Positions 40,802-50,138 of a stretch of 64,000 nucleotides of DNA are shown piece by piece. Source of the stretch: JASHPR01 sp963749145 (lineage in GTDB: Bacteria > Actinomycetota > Actinomycetes > Streptosporangiales > Streptosporangiaceae); NCBI GenBank assembly GCA_963749145.1, contig CAVVLN010000005.1, forward strand, positions 1,302,001 to 1,366,000. Direction: 5' to 3'. A program made the translations under genes and the position numbers. The notes beneath the pieces are model-generated. The model was not told the DNA's origin and ran no database searches. It was given only the letters and a program-made list of their open reading frames with translations. Within the stretch, counting starts at the first letter, position 1. Each line of letters begins with the position of its first letter.

Positions 40802-41419
40802 GTGGTGCGGATCAGGCGGCTCGCCAGGACGGGTCGGCTGACGCGCCTGGCGCGGCGGCTATGGATGGGCCGGAGTCCGCTGCGGCGTCGCACGGACCAG
40901 ATCGAGGCCTGGATCACGGCCGGGCTGCTGGCGGTGTTCCTGGTCGGCGCGCCGCTGTCCGGGATCGCCGCCGGGCGGTGGGTGCAGCAGGGAGGGTTGC
41001 GCGAGCAGCGCGCCCAGCAGTCATGGCATGAGGTTCCCGCGGTGCTGCTGCAGAGCGCGCCGCCCCTGTCCGGCGTCTACTTCCGGACGTCCTGGAATCC
41101 CGATGTCCAGGTGCTGGCCCGGTGGCCGGGCCCGGGCCGCCGGGACCGGACCGGCGAGGTCTGGGTGCCGCCCGGCCTGCTGGCGGGCCAGACGACCCCG
41201 GTCTGGGTGACCGGTTCCGGCCGGCCGACCGGGCCCCCGCTGGGGTGGTCCGCGCTGGTGAAGCGGGAGATCGGCGCGGGGATCCTGGCGCCGCTGGCCC
41301 TGGCGGCGCTGCTGCTCGGCGTGGCCTGGGCGGTCCGGTGGACCATGGACCGCCGGCGGCTAGCGGGCTGGGAATCCGGCTGGGCCCTGATCGGGCCCCG
41401 CTGGACCAAGCACCGCTAG
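40802..41419 (+). CDS. Rv1733c-like membrane protein
   Basis: A GTG start follows a strong AAGGAGG. The 205 residues have two hydrophobic segments near residues 40-60 (WITAGLLAVFLVGAPLSG) and 160-180 (ILAPLALAALLLGVAWAV), with a soluble domain between (GEVWVPPGLLAGQTTPVWV). This is the layout of the Rv1733c family common in actinobacteria. Function unknown. Confidence 0.75.
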   Translation: MVRIRRLARTGRLTRLARRLWMGRSPLRRRTDQIEAWITAGLLAVFLVGAPLSGIAAGRWVQQGGLREQRAQQSWHEVPAVLLQSAPPLSGVYFRTSWNPDVQVLARWPGPGRRDRTGEVWVPPGLLAGQTTPVWVTGSGRPTGPPLGWSALVKREIGAGILAPLALAALLLGVAWAVRWTMDRRRLAGWESGWALIGPRWTKHR

Positions 41420-41478
41420 CGCGCGGCTGGATCCATCGGCTGGGTGGGCCGACCGGCGGCGGGGCCAGTCGGCCCGGG

Positions 41479-43601
41479 TCAGTGCACCGGCGTGGCCGGC
41501 CGGGAGGTGAGGCCCGTCGTTTCGGTGGCCTGCCTGGCCAGCCGGCTCGGCCACCACATCCAGCGCCCGATGTCCAGGGTCAGCGCGGTGACCAGCACGG
41601 ACCGGACGATGATGGTGTCGAGCAGGACGCCCAGCGCGACGGCGAAGCCGATCTCGGTGAAGGTCACCAGCGGCAGCGTGCCGAGCATGGCGAACGTGCC
41701 GGCCAGCACCGCCCCGGCCGAGGTGATCACGCCGCCGGTCGCGGCCAGGCCGGTGATCGCACCGCGCCGGGTACCCGACCTGATCGTTTCCTCGCGGACC
41801 CGGGTCATCAGGAAGATGTTGTAGTCGATGCCCAGGGCGACCAGGAACACGAAGATGAACAGCGGCACCGAGGTGTCCTCGCCTGCGAACCCGAACAGGT
41901 GCCGGAACGCGAGCGCGGACAGGCCGAGCGCGGCCCCGAACGAGAGGATCACGGTGCCGATCAGCACCAGCGGCGCGACCACCGCCCGCAGCAGCAGGCC
42001 GAGGATGATCATCACCACCAGCAGCACGAGCGGGATGATCACGTTCCGGTCGCGGGCGGCATAGGTCTCCACGTCCATCGTGACCGCGGTGCCACCGCCG
42101 ACCTTGGCGTCGGCCCCGGGAATCCGGTGCACGGCGTCACGCACCCGGTCGACCGTGTTGTAGGCCGCCTGGCTGACGGGCTGGCTGGTCAGCGTGCCCT
42201 GCAGGTAGGCCAGGCCGTCGGCGGTGACCGGCGGGGACACCGCGGCGATGCCCGGGGCGCTGGCCAGCGCGCTGCGCAATGGCGCGGCCGCGGATGCGTT
42301 CCCGATCACGGCCACGGGCTCGCCCGCCCCGGCCGGGAAGTGCCGCGCGAGCACCTGCTCGCCCGCCACCGACGCCGGGGTGCCGCGGAACGACTGCGCC
42401 GTGGTGAGCGAGCCGACCTTGAAGCCGATCAGCCCGAGCGAGGCGCAGGCCAGCAGCACGGCGGTGACCGTCCACACCAGCCGGGCCGGCCGGCGATCGC
42501 GGTGCCCGTCCTGGCCCACAGGCCGCTGGCCGTCGGCTCGGCCGAGCCGAACCGGGGCCGGACCGGCCAGAAGACCCACCGCCCGACGATCACCAGCAGG
42601 GCGGGCAGCAGCGTGATCATGGCGACCAGGCCGACCGCGATGCCGATCGCCGCGACCGGGCCGAGCCCGGAGATGTCGGCGGAGTCGGCGACCAGCAGGC
42701 AGAGCATGCCGGCGATCACGGTCGCGGCGCTGGCCATGATCGCGGGACCGGCCCGCCGCAGCGCCACCGCCATCGCCTCGTGCCGGTCTTCGTGGCGGCG
42801 CAGTTCCTCCCGGTAGCGGGCGATGAGCAGCAGGGCGTAGTCGGTCCCGGCGCCGAGCACCAGCACGACCAGGATCCCGGCGCTCTGCCCGTTGACGGTC
42901 AGGCCGTGCCGGGTGAGCAGGTAGATCACGGCCTCGGCCACGGTCAGGGCCACGCCCGCGGACATGATCGGCAGCAGCCACAGCACCGGGCTGCGGTAGG
43001 TGATCAGCAGCAGGACGATGACCACGGCCAGCGTGGCGAACAGCAGCGTGGTGTCGATGCCCTTGAAGATCTTGATCTCGTCGGCGGCATTGGCCGCGGG
43101 CCCGGTGATGTGCACGGCCAGCCCGGGGTCGCCCGCCGACGCGGTCGCGTTCACGCCGCTGATGAACCCGCTGATGTTCGCGTTGTAGCCGAGGTCCGCC
43201 CCGACGATCGTCTCCAGGGCCTGGCGATCCCGGGACGGGATCGGGCCGGTCACCCGGCCGTGCACCGCGGGCAGGGCGGCGAAGCGCCTGGCGTCGGCCT
43301 GGGCCTTGCGGAAATCCGCGGCGGTGATCCCGGACGGCCGCGTGTAGACCACGACCGCCGGGTTCAGGTTCGGCGACGTGAACGTGGCCTGCAGGTTCAG
43401 TTCCTGGGTGGACTCCGCGCTGGCCGGCAGGTACGAGGACGCGTCGTTGCGCTCCGCGCCCTGCAGCTTGCCCGCCAGCGATCCGAGCAGCGCGACGACG
43501 ATCAGCCAGAAGACGACCACCAGGTACTTGGTCCGCCTCCCGCACGGCCACGCGGCGATCCGGCTGATCTTGCTGGGCGTCCTGGTGCGCGCGGTAGTCA
43601 C
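41479..43601 (-). pseudogene. MMPL-family transporter, split by a frameshift
   Basis: The GTG at 43601 (GGGGAG upstream) starts the first part: FWLIVVALLGSLAGKLQG, then VLVLGAGTDYALLLIARYRE in the first helix bundle. That frame fails near 42490. The second frame gives LVWTVTAVLLACASLG and then a second bundle with DTSVPLFIFVFLVALGIDYN. One missing base in the ggccggccggccc-type tract would join them at AGRP-RLVWTV. The ~708-residue product is an RND-type exporter of lipids or small molecules. Sequence error is possible. Confidence 0.7.
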
Positions 43602-43694
43602 GAAGATCTCCCCGTCGAAGAGCCTATCCGGTCCGGTCCCCCGGCCCCCGGGGACCGGCGCTCGACACATACGATGTATCGCGTCTGCGCCTGA

Positions 43695-43712
43695 TGTCAA
43701 GCTATATCTTGA
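43695..43712 (-). promoter_or_regulatory. MMPL promoter with overlapping palindrome
   Basis: On the minus strand TTGACA (43700-43695) is a good -35, with a TACATC-type -10 about 16 bp on. The imperfect palindrome tcaagctatatcttga (43697-43712) overlaps the -35, in the style of PadR/TetR-repressed exporter promoters. Confidence 0.5.
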
Positions 43713-43810
43713 GTACTGCGCCGCTCCGTGCCGGCTTGGTTCCCGCCCGATGCCGCGCACCGGGTGGTGTGCCTAGTGCTGCGCGGTGCGTGGCCACCCT
43801 CGTACCCGGT

Positions 43811-43869
43811 TCCATGATCTGGGTACCTGGTGCGCACACATACACCATCCCAGGTACCCAGATCATGGA
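43811..43869. repeat. 20-bp perfect inverted repeat with 19-nt loop
   Basis: Arms at 43811-43830 and 43850-43869 (tccatgatctgggtacctgg and its exact inverse) flank a loop. The structure lies just after the GntR gene stop. It could be a strong terminator, but the sequence-specific arms and lack of T-run suggest a palindromic element. Confidence 0.75.
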
Positions 43870-43899
43870 CGGCCGCGCCGGGCGAACGGAAGCGGGGGG

Positions 43900-44718
43900 T
43901 CAGAGGTCGCCGGGGAGCTCGGAAGTCCAGACGACGACCTTGGTGCGGTCGCCGCGGAACAGGTCGCGGGCGAACTCGAGCGGCTCGCCGGAACGGGCGT
44001 AGGCGGTGCGCTCGACCAGCATCAGCGGGGCCCCCTCGGGCACCTCGAGCGCCTCGGCCTCGCGCACGCCGGCGGTGACCGGCTCCAGGCTCTCCCGGGC
44101 CCGGTGCGGGCGCAGCCCGTACTTGACCTCGAGCAGCTCGTAGAGCGAGCCGTCCAGCCGGCAGTCCAGCATGCCCGGGAACCGGGCGGCGGGGAACAGC
44201 GAGCGCTCCAGCACGATCGGGCGGCCCTCAGCTAGGCGGATCCGCCGCACCTCGTACACCGGGTCGTCCCGCTCGATCTGCAGCGCGGCCCCGGCGGCCG
44301 GCCCGGCCGGGCGCTGGCTCGCGGTCAGCACCCGGGCCCCGGCCACCAGTCCGTGCCGCCGCAGCTGCTCGGAGAACCCGGCCAGGGTGGTCAGGTCCTG
44401 CTCCAGCTTGGGCGCGGCGACGAAGGTGCCGCCGTGCCGCCCGACCGTCCGGGTCACCAGGCCGCGCCGGGCCAGCTCGGCGAGCGCGTGGCGCAGCGTC
44501 ATCCGGCTGACGCCGAACCAGGCGGCCAGGTCGTGCTCGGTCGGCAGCCGGTCGCCGGGCACCAGTGCGCCGACCGCGATCTCGCCCGCCAGCCAGTCCT
44601 CGATCTGCCCGTGCACCGTGCCCCCCGGCCCGCGCACGATGACCGGCGGCTGCCTGGCGGTGGTCCGCAGCGCGGGACGGCGGGCTATGCGGCGTCCCGC
44701 CTGCGGCGGTGGCGTCAT
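43900..44718 (-). CDS. GntR-family regulator with UTRA domain (HutC/DasR group)
   Basis: The N-terminal winged helix includes VHGQIEDWLAGEIAVGALVPGD then LPTEHDLAAWFGVSRMTLRHALAELARRGLV and the wing RHGGTFVA. The UTRA effector domain spans ~95-260 (VYEVRRIRLAEGRPIVLERS, PLMLVERTAYARSGEPLEFA). Such proteins bind GGTCTAGACC-type sites and respond to a small ligand. One such site lies 1.9 kb away at 46629, so it probably controls the divergent permease and kinase/flavoprotein genes. Confidence 0.87.
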   Translation of the reverse strand: MTPPPQAGRRIARRPALRTTARQPPVIVRGPGGTVHGQIEDWLAGEIAVGALVPGDRLPTEHDLAAWFGVSRMTLRHALAELARRGLVTRTVGRHGGTFVAAPKLEQDLTTLAGFSEQLRRHGLVAGARVLTASQRPAGPAAGAALQIERDDPVYEVRRIRLAEGRPIVLERSLFPAARFPGMLDCRLDGSLYELLEVKYGLRPHRARESLEPVTAGVREAEALEVPEGAPLMLVERTAYARSGEPLEFARDLFRGDRTKVVVWTSELPGDL

Positions 44719-44839
44719 CTGCGTCCTTTCCCCGACGCCCGGCCGGCTTGTCCGGCGGCCCGGCCCAGCCGGTCGGCGCCGGTCCCGAGGCGAGCCAGGC
44801 CGCCCGCCCGGGACCAGCGCCGCGGCCCTCCCCGGGGCG

Positions 44840-46435
44840 TCAGCCGTCGGCCTGCGGCGCGGGGCCCGGGCTCCCCACGGCCGGCAGGTCGTCGTCGGGT
44901 GATGGTGCCGTCACCGCCGCGAAGGTCTTGGTCCGCCCGGCGACGAGGTAGTAGATGGCGCCGATCAGCGCGATGCCGATCGCCACCGTCCACAGGATCG
45001 GGATGTCGTTGAGGAAGCCGAGGCCGAAGCTGAGCAGGCCGCCGGTCTGGTTGGGCTTGGGGTTGCTGGCCACGCGGGGCCAGGCGAAGTTGACCAGCAT
45101 CGCCCCGCCGTACAACAGGGCGACGATGTTCACCAGCGCGCCCCAGCGGCCCAGCCGGAACGGCGCGCTGGTCCTGGGCCAGCCGCGGGCCCGGGCCCGC
45201 AGGATCACCAGGTTGCCCAGGAAGTAGCTCAGGTAGATCATGCCGGTGGCCGCGATCGCGATGATCGCGACGCCCGCGTACTTGAGGAACGGTATCGCGG
45301 AGAGCAGCGCGATCACGATGCAGGTCCAGACCGGCGTGTGCAGGCTGGGCGACACCTTGGCCAGCGGCTTGGAGAACGGCAGCTGGTTATCGCGCGCCAT
45401 GCCGAAGGCGAGCCGGATCGTCGCGGCCAGGATCGACAGGCAGCAGACGAAGATCGCCGCCGAGACCACGAACAGGTACAGCGTGGCGAAGGCCGACGAG
45501 AAGTTGGCCTCGATGACCTGCGCCGGGTTCCAGCCGAGACCCGACGTCGCGGTGTGCAGGTTCGGGATCGCGACCAGCGCGCCCAGCAAGAACACGCCGC
45601 CGATGATGAACGCGCCGATCACCGAGAACAGCACCGCCTTGGGCGCGTTGCGGCGCGGGTCGCGGGTCTCCTCGGCCAGCGTGGATGCGGTGTCGAAGCC
45701 GTAGATCACGAACAGGCTCATGAACATCGCGGCCAGGAACGAGCTCGCCCCGACGTGGAACCCGGCGCTGTTGGTGACGACCTTGATGCCCTGGTGGTTG
45801 TGGAACGCCAGCAGCACGATCGCGAAGACGAACATGCCGAGGATCTCGAAGAGCACGCCGGTGTTATTGATCAGCGCGACCAGCCGCACGCCGTAGATGT
45901 TCAGCACCGTGATCACCACCAGCGCGATCAGCGCGACGACTTCCTGGGTGTGCAGCACGGTCGTCGAGCTGCCGACGCCCAGGCTGTGCCAGCCGAGCCC
46001 GTTCAGCGCCGGGATCAGCGCGATCGGCAGGGTGGCGACCACCGCGGCGACCGTTATGACGCCGGCGAACAGGTAGATCCAGCCGGTGAACCAGGAATAG
46101 CTGCGGCCGGCGAGGTACTTCGTCCACTGGAAGACCGAGCCCGCGACCGGATAGTGGCTGGAGACCTCGGCGAAGTTCAGCGCGACGATGAACTGGCCGA
46201 GCGCCACCACCGGCCAGGTCCAGATGAACACCCCGCCCAGGGTGGTCAGGCCGAGCGCGAACAGCGTGAAGATGCCGGTCGACGGCGAGATGTAGCTGAA
46301 CGCGACCGCGAACGAGCTGAACAGCCCCAGCCCGCGCCTGAGTTCCTGCTTGTAGCCGAAGCGGGCCAGGTCGGCCGAGTCCCGCTCGTGCCCGCTGGGA
46401 AGCTGGGTGCCAGTGCTCATGTCGCCGGTGCTCAT
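44840..46435 (-). CDS. APC-family amino acid/amine permease
   Basis: ATG at 46435 (GGGGAGG upstream) gives 531 residues; the longer frame from 46516 is unlikely. The order is a cytosolic N-terminus, then SFAVAFSYISPSTGIF in helix 1, and about 12 helices in all. The middle contains FDTASTLAEETRDPRRNAPK, typical of the APC amino acid/choline transporter (ACT) branch. It likely imports an amine such as choline, ethanolamine or a methylated amino acid, as the neighbours suggest. Confidence 0.85.
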   Translation of the reverse strand: MSTGDMSTGTQLPSGHERDSADLARFGYKQELRRGLGLFSSFAVAFSYISPSTGIFTLFALGLTTLGGVFIWTWPVVALGQFIVALNFAEVSSHYPVAGSVFQWTKYLAGRSYSWFTGWIYLFAGVITVAAVVATLPIALIPALNGLGWHSLGVGSSTTVLHTQEVVALIALVVITVLNIYGVRLVALINNTGVLFEILGMFVFAIVLLAFHNHQGIKVVTNSAGFHVGASSFLAAMFMSLFVIYGFDTASTLAEETRDPRRNAPKAVLFSVIGAFIIGGVFLLGALVAIPNLHTATSGLGWNPAQVIEANFSSAFATLYLFVVSAAIFVCCLSILAATIRLAFGMARDNQLPFSKPLAKVSPSLHTPVWTCIVIALLSAIPFLKYAGVAIIAIAATGMIYLSYFLGNLVILRARARGWPRTSAPFRLGRWGALVNIVALLYGGAMLVNFAWPRVASNPKPNQTGGLLSFGLGFLNDIPILWTVAIGIALIGAIYYLVAGRTKTFAAVTAPSPDDDLPAVGSPGPAPQADG

Positions 46436-46628
46436 ATCGGGCCTCCCCGGTGCGCAGGACCAGCGGTTGACGCGTAGCGTAAGGGCGCGCACGGCAAACT
46501 GTCCAGACCCTTTCACCTGGTCCGGGTAGGTACCGGCGAGGCCGGATTGCTCCGTGAGTCCCCGGTGTCATATGCGGGAAGATCCGGAAATACCGTCGTC
46601 TCCCGTGGTGCAATATCGTGAGCGATAG

Positions 46629-46638
46629 GGTCTAGACC
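46629..46638. promoter_or_regulatory. GGTCTAGACC palindrome, DasR/HutC-like operator
   Basis: A perfect 10-bp palindrome identical to the core of known DasR/HutC-type sites. It lies 23 bp before the kinase gene and in the divergent region with the permease gene. Binding by the GntR protein at 43900-44718 is likely. Confidence 0.65.
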
Positions 46639-46660
46639 TTAGTGAGCGAAGGGCGCGCGC

Positions 46661-47581
46661 ATGGCCGGTGATGGGGCGGCGGTGCTGGACGACCTCCTCG
46701 ACCGGACCGCGAGCCTGGCCGCCCGGCCGCGCACCGTGACCGAACTGCCCGGCGGGCTGACCAACCGCAACTACAAGGTGACCACGCCAGACGGGGCGTT
46801 CGTGGCCCGCGTCTCGGCCGCCGGCAGCGACCTGCTGGCGATTGACCGGGACGCCGAGTACCGCAACTCGGTGGCCGCGGCGCAGGCCGGCGCGGGGGCC
46901 CCGGTGATCGAGTACCGCCCCCAGGACGGCCTGCTGGTCGTCGGCTACATCGAGGGCCGCACGCTCGGCAACGCCGAGGTCGCCGTCCCCGGCACCCTGG
47001 CGCGGATCGCGCAGGCGTGCCGGCGGCTGCACGCGGGCCCGCGGTTCGGCAACGACTTCGACATGTTCGACATCCAGCGCCGCTACCGGTCGGTCACGCG
47101 CCGGCGCGGGTTCGCGATCCCGGCCGGGTACGACGAGCTCATGCCGCGGTTCGAGGCGGCCGGGGCCGCCCTGGCCGCCCGCGCGGCCGGCACCGTGCCG
47201 TGCAACAACGACCTGCTGGCCGCGAACTTCATCGACGACGGCGACCGCATCTGGCTGATCGACTACGAGTACTCGGGCAACAACGACCCGTGCTTCGAGC
47301 TCGGCAACATCTGGGGCGAGTGCCGCCTGTCCGTGGACGCCCTGACCGAACTGGTCACCGCCTACTACGGGCGGCCGCGGCGGGCCAAGGTGGCCCGGGC
47401 CCGGCTGCTCGGACTGGCGGGCAAGTACGGCTGGACCCTGTGGGGCGCGATCCAGCACGCGGCGAGCCCGCTCGATTTCGACTTCTGGTCCTGGGCGATG
47501 GAGCGCTTCGAGGGAGCGGCGCAGGGGTTCACGGCCGATGACTTCACCGCCCTGCTCGAGGATGCCCAGCGGGATGACTGA
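46661..47581 (+). CDS. Choline/ethanolamine kinase-like phosphotransferase
   Basis: The 306 residues have the protein-kinase-like APH fold: LPGGLTNRNYKVTTPDGAFV (G-loop analogue), FVARVS with Lys replaced by Arg, the Brenner motif CNNDLLAANF (usual HxDxxxxN, here N replaces H), and the metal motif IWLIDYEYSGNNDP, as in choline kinases. The changed His and Lys mean activity is not certain. It overlaps the next gene by 8 bp, so the pair is co-translated. Confidence 0.8.
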   Translation: MAGDGAAVLDDLLDRTASLAARPRTVTELPGGLTNRNYKVTTPDGAFVARVSAAGSDLLAIDRDAEYRNSVAAAQAGAGAPVIEYRPQDGLLVVGYIEGRTLGNAEVAVPGTLARIAQACRRLHAGPRFGNDFDMFDIQRRYRSVTRRRGFAIPAGYDELMPRFEAAGAALAARAAGTVPCNNDLLAANFIDDGDRIWLIDYEYSGNNDPCFELGNIWGECRLSVDALTELVTAYYGRPRRAKVARARLLGLAGKYGWTLWGAIQHAASPLDFDFWSWAMERFEGAAQGFTADDFTALLEDAQRDD

Positions 47582-50138
47582 GCCGCCCGCCCCGCGCCCG
47601 CCCGCCCGCCCCGCGCCCCCCGAGCCCGCGCCCCCCGAGCCCGCGCCCGCCCGCCCCGCGCCCGCCCTGCCGGACCGCGCCCGCGTGGTGATCATCGGCG
47701 GCGGCGTCATCGGCACCAGCGTCGCCTACCACCTCGCCGAGCTGGGCTGGACCGACGTGCTGCTGCTCGAGCAGGGACAGCTGTCCTGCGGCACCACCTG
47801 GCACGCGGCCGGGCTGATCGGCCAGCTGCGCGCATCGGAGAACGGCACCCGGCTGGTGCAGTACTCCACCGAGCTGTACGAGCGGCTCGAGCAGGAGACC
47901 GGCCTGGGCACCGGCTTCCGGCGGTGCGGCGGCGTGACCGTGGCCCGGACCCCCGAGCGCCTGGTGCAGCTGCAACGGACGGCCGCCGCCGCCGAGGCCT
48001 ACCAGCTGGAATGCGAGCTGATCAGCCCGCGGCAGGCCCGGGAACTCTATCCGATCATGGACGTCGGTGACCTCGCCGGAGCGATCTGGCTGCCCGGTGA
48101 CGGCCGGGCCAATCCCACCGACCTCACCCAGGCGCTGGCCCGGGGGGCCCGCCGGCGCGGGGTCACGGTGCGCGAGCGGACCCGGGTAACCGGCATCCTC
48201 ACCGGCGCCGGCGCCGTGACGGGGGTCCGCACCGACCAGGGGGACGTCGCGGCCGAGGTGGTCGTCAACTGCGCCGGCCAGTGGGCGAAGCAGGTCGGCG
48301 CGATGGCCGGGGTGACCGTGCCGCTGCACTCGGCCGAGCACTTCTACGTGGTGACCGAGCGCATCGAGGGCGTGCACCCCGGCCTGCCGGTGCTGCGCGA
48401 CCCCGACGCCTACACCTACCTCAAGGAAGAGGTGGGCGGGCTGGTCGTCGGGGGGTTCGAGCCCGAGGCCAAGCCGTGGGTCGCGCCCGACGCGCTGCCC
48501 TACCCGTTCGAGTTCCAGCTGCTGGAGGAGGACTGGGACCACTTCTCGATCCTGATGGCGGGCGCGGTCGCGCGGATCCCGGTGCTGGCCGAGACCGGGA
48601 TCAAGAAGTTCTACAACGGCCCGGAGAGCTTCACCCCGGACAACCAGTTCATCCTGGGCGAGGCCCCGGAGCTGCGGAACTTCTTCGTCGGCGCGGGGTT
48701 CAACTCGGTCGGCATCGCGTCGGCGGGCGGGGCGGGCCGGGCCCTGGCCGAGTGGATCACCGACGGCGAGCCGGGCCTCGACCTGTCCGCGGCCGACATC
48801 CGGCGGTTCGCCCGGTTCAACGGCAACAACCAGTGGCTGCACGACCGGGTCGGCGAGGTCCTCGGCCTGCACTACGCGGTGCCGTGGCCGAACCGCGAGC
48901 TGGCCACCGCCCGCCCGTTCCGCCGGTCGCCCGCCTACCACCTGCTGGAGCGGGCCAACGCGTGCTTCGGCAGCCGGATGGGCTGGGAGCGGGCGAACTT
49001 CTTCGCCCCGCCCGGCCAGAGCCCGGTGATCGAGTACGGCTGGGGCAAGCAGAACTGGCAGCCCTGGTCCTCGGCCGAGCAGCGCGCCACCCGCAGCGGC
49101 GTCGCCCTGTTCGACCAGACCTCGTTCTCCAAGTACCTGCTGGCCGGGCCGGACGCCGAGCCGGTGCTGCAGTGGCTGTGCACCAACGACGTCGGGGTCG
49201 AGCCGGGCCGGACCGTCTACACCGGGATGCTGAACGCGCGCGGCACCTACGAGGCCGACATCACCGTCACCCGGCTCTCGCCGACGGAGTTCCTGCTGGT
49301 CAGCAGCGCGGCGACCACCGAGCGGGACAAGGACCACATCACCCGCCGGATCCCGGACCAGGCCCGCGCCGCGCTGGTCGACGTCACCAGCGCGTACGCG
49401 GTGTACGGCGTCATGGGGCCGCGGTCGCGCGAGCTGCTGGGGCGGCTGTCGCGCAGTGACGTCAGCGACGCGGCGTTCCCGTTCGGCACCAGCCGCGAGA
49501 TCGACCTCGGCTACGCCACGGTCCGCGCGACCAGGATCACCTACGTCGGGGAACTCGGCTGGGAGCTGTACGTGCCGGCCGAGTTCGCGGTCGGCGTGTT
49601 CGGCGACCTGACCGCCGCCGGCGCGGGCCTCGGCCTGGTCAACGGCGGCTACTACGCGATCGAGTCGATGCGGCTGGAGAAGGCCTACCGCGCCTACGGC
49701 CGCGAGCTGACCACGGACTACAACCCGGTCGAGGCCGGGCTGCTGTTCGCGTGCAAGCTCAAGACCGGCATCTCGTTCCTGGGCCGGGAGGCGGTGGAGA
49801 AGGCCCGGGCCGACGGCCCCCGCCGCCGGCTGGTCTCGCTCGTGCTGGCCGACCCCGAGGCGATGATCTGGGGCGGCGAGCTGGTGCTGCGCGACGGCGC
49901 CGCGGTCGGCCAGGTGACCTCGGGCGCCTGGGGCGAGACGGTCGGCGGCGCGGTGGGCCTGGCCTACATCCGCCACCCGGCCGGGGAGGTGGTCACGCCG
50001 GACTTCGCCCGGTCCGGCGCCTACGCGGTGAACGTGGGCGGACGGATGTACCCGGCCGCGGTGCACCTGCGGCCGCCGTTCGACCCCGCCGGGCACCGGG
50101 TGCGGGGCCGGTACGAGGACGGGTCGGCGCCCGCTTAG
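47574..50138 (+). CDS. Dimethylglycine/sarcosine dehydrogenase-like flavoprotein with GcvT domain
   Basis: The ATG at 47574 overlaps the kinase stop. After a Pro/Ala-rich stretch the DAO domain starts VVIIGGGVIGTSVAYHLAEL (FAD loop). GTTWHAAGLIGQL has the His that binds FAD covalently in DMGDH/SARDH. The C-terminal half is a GcvT-type aminomethyl (tetrahydrofolate) domain with PSRELLG-like and YVGELGWELYVPAEFA. It should demethylate an N-methyl amino acid and pass C1 units to folate. Confidence 0.87.
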   Translation: MTEPPAPRPPARPAPPEPAPPEPAPARPAPALPDRARVVIIGGGVIGTSVAYHLAELGWTDVLLLEQGQLSCGTTWHAAGLIGQLRASENGTRLVQYSTELYERLEQETGLGTGFRRCGGVTVARTPERLVQLQRTAAAAEAYQLECELISPRQARELYPIMDVGDLAGAIWLPGDGRANPTDLTQALARGARRRGVTVRERTRVTGILTGAGAVTGVRTDQGDVAAEVVVNCAGQWAKQVGAMAGVTVPLHSAEHFYVVTERIEGVHPGLPVLRDPDAYTYLKEEVGGLVVGGFEPEAKPWVAPDALPYPFEFQLLEEDWDHFSILMAGAVARIPVLAETGIKKFYNGPESFTPDNQFILGEAPELRNFFVGAGFNSVGIASAGGAGRALAEWITDGEPGLDLSAADIRRFARFNGNNQWLHDRVGEVLGLHYAVPWPNRELATARPFRRSPAYHLLERANACFGSRMGWERANFFAPPGQSPVIEYGWGKQNWQPWSSAEQRATRSGVALFDQTSFSKYLLAGPDAEPVLQWLCTNDVGVEPGRTVYTGMLNARGTYEADITVTRLSPTEFLLVSSAATTERDKDHITRRIPDQARAALVDVTSAYAVYGVMGPRSRELLGRLSRSDVSDAAFPFGTSREIDLGYATVRATRITYVGELGWELYVPAEFAVGVFGDLTAAGAGLGLVNGGYYAIESMRLEKAYRAYGRELTTDYNPVEAGLLFACKLKTGISFLGREAVEKARADGPRRRLVSLVLADPEAMIWGGELVLRDGAAVGQVTSGAWGETVGGAVGLAYIRHPAGEVVTPDFARSGAYAVNVGGRMYPAAVHLRPPFDPAGHRVRGRYEDGSAPA

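Noticed and set aside
41122..42816. 564-residue plus-strand open frame
   Set aside because: Antisense shadow of the MMPL gene, low complexity.
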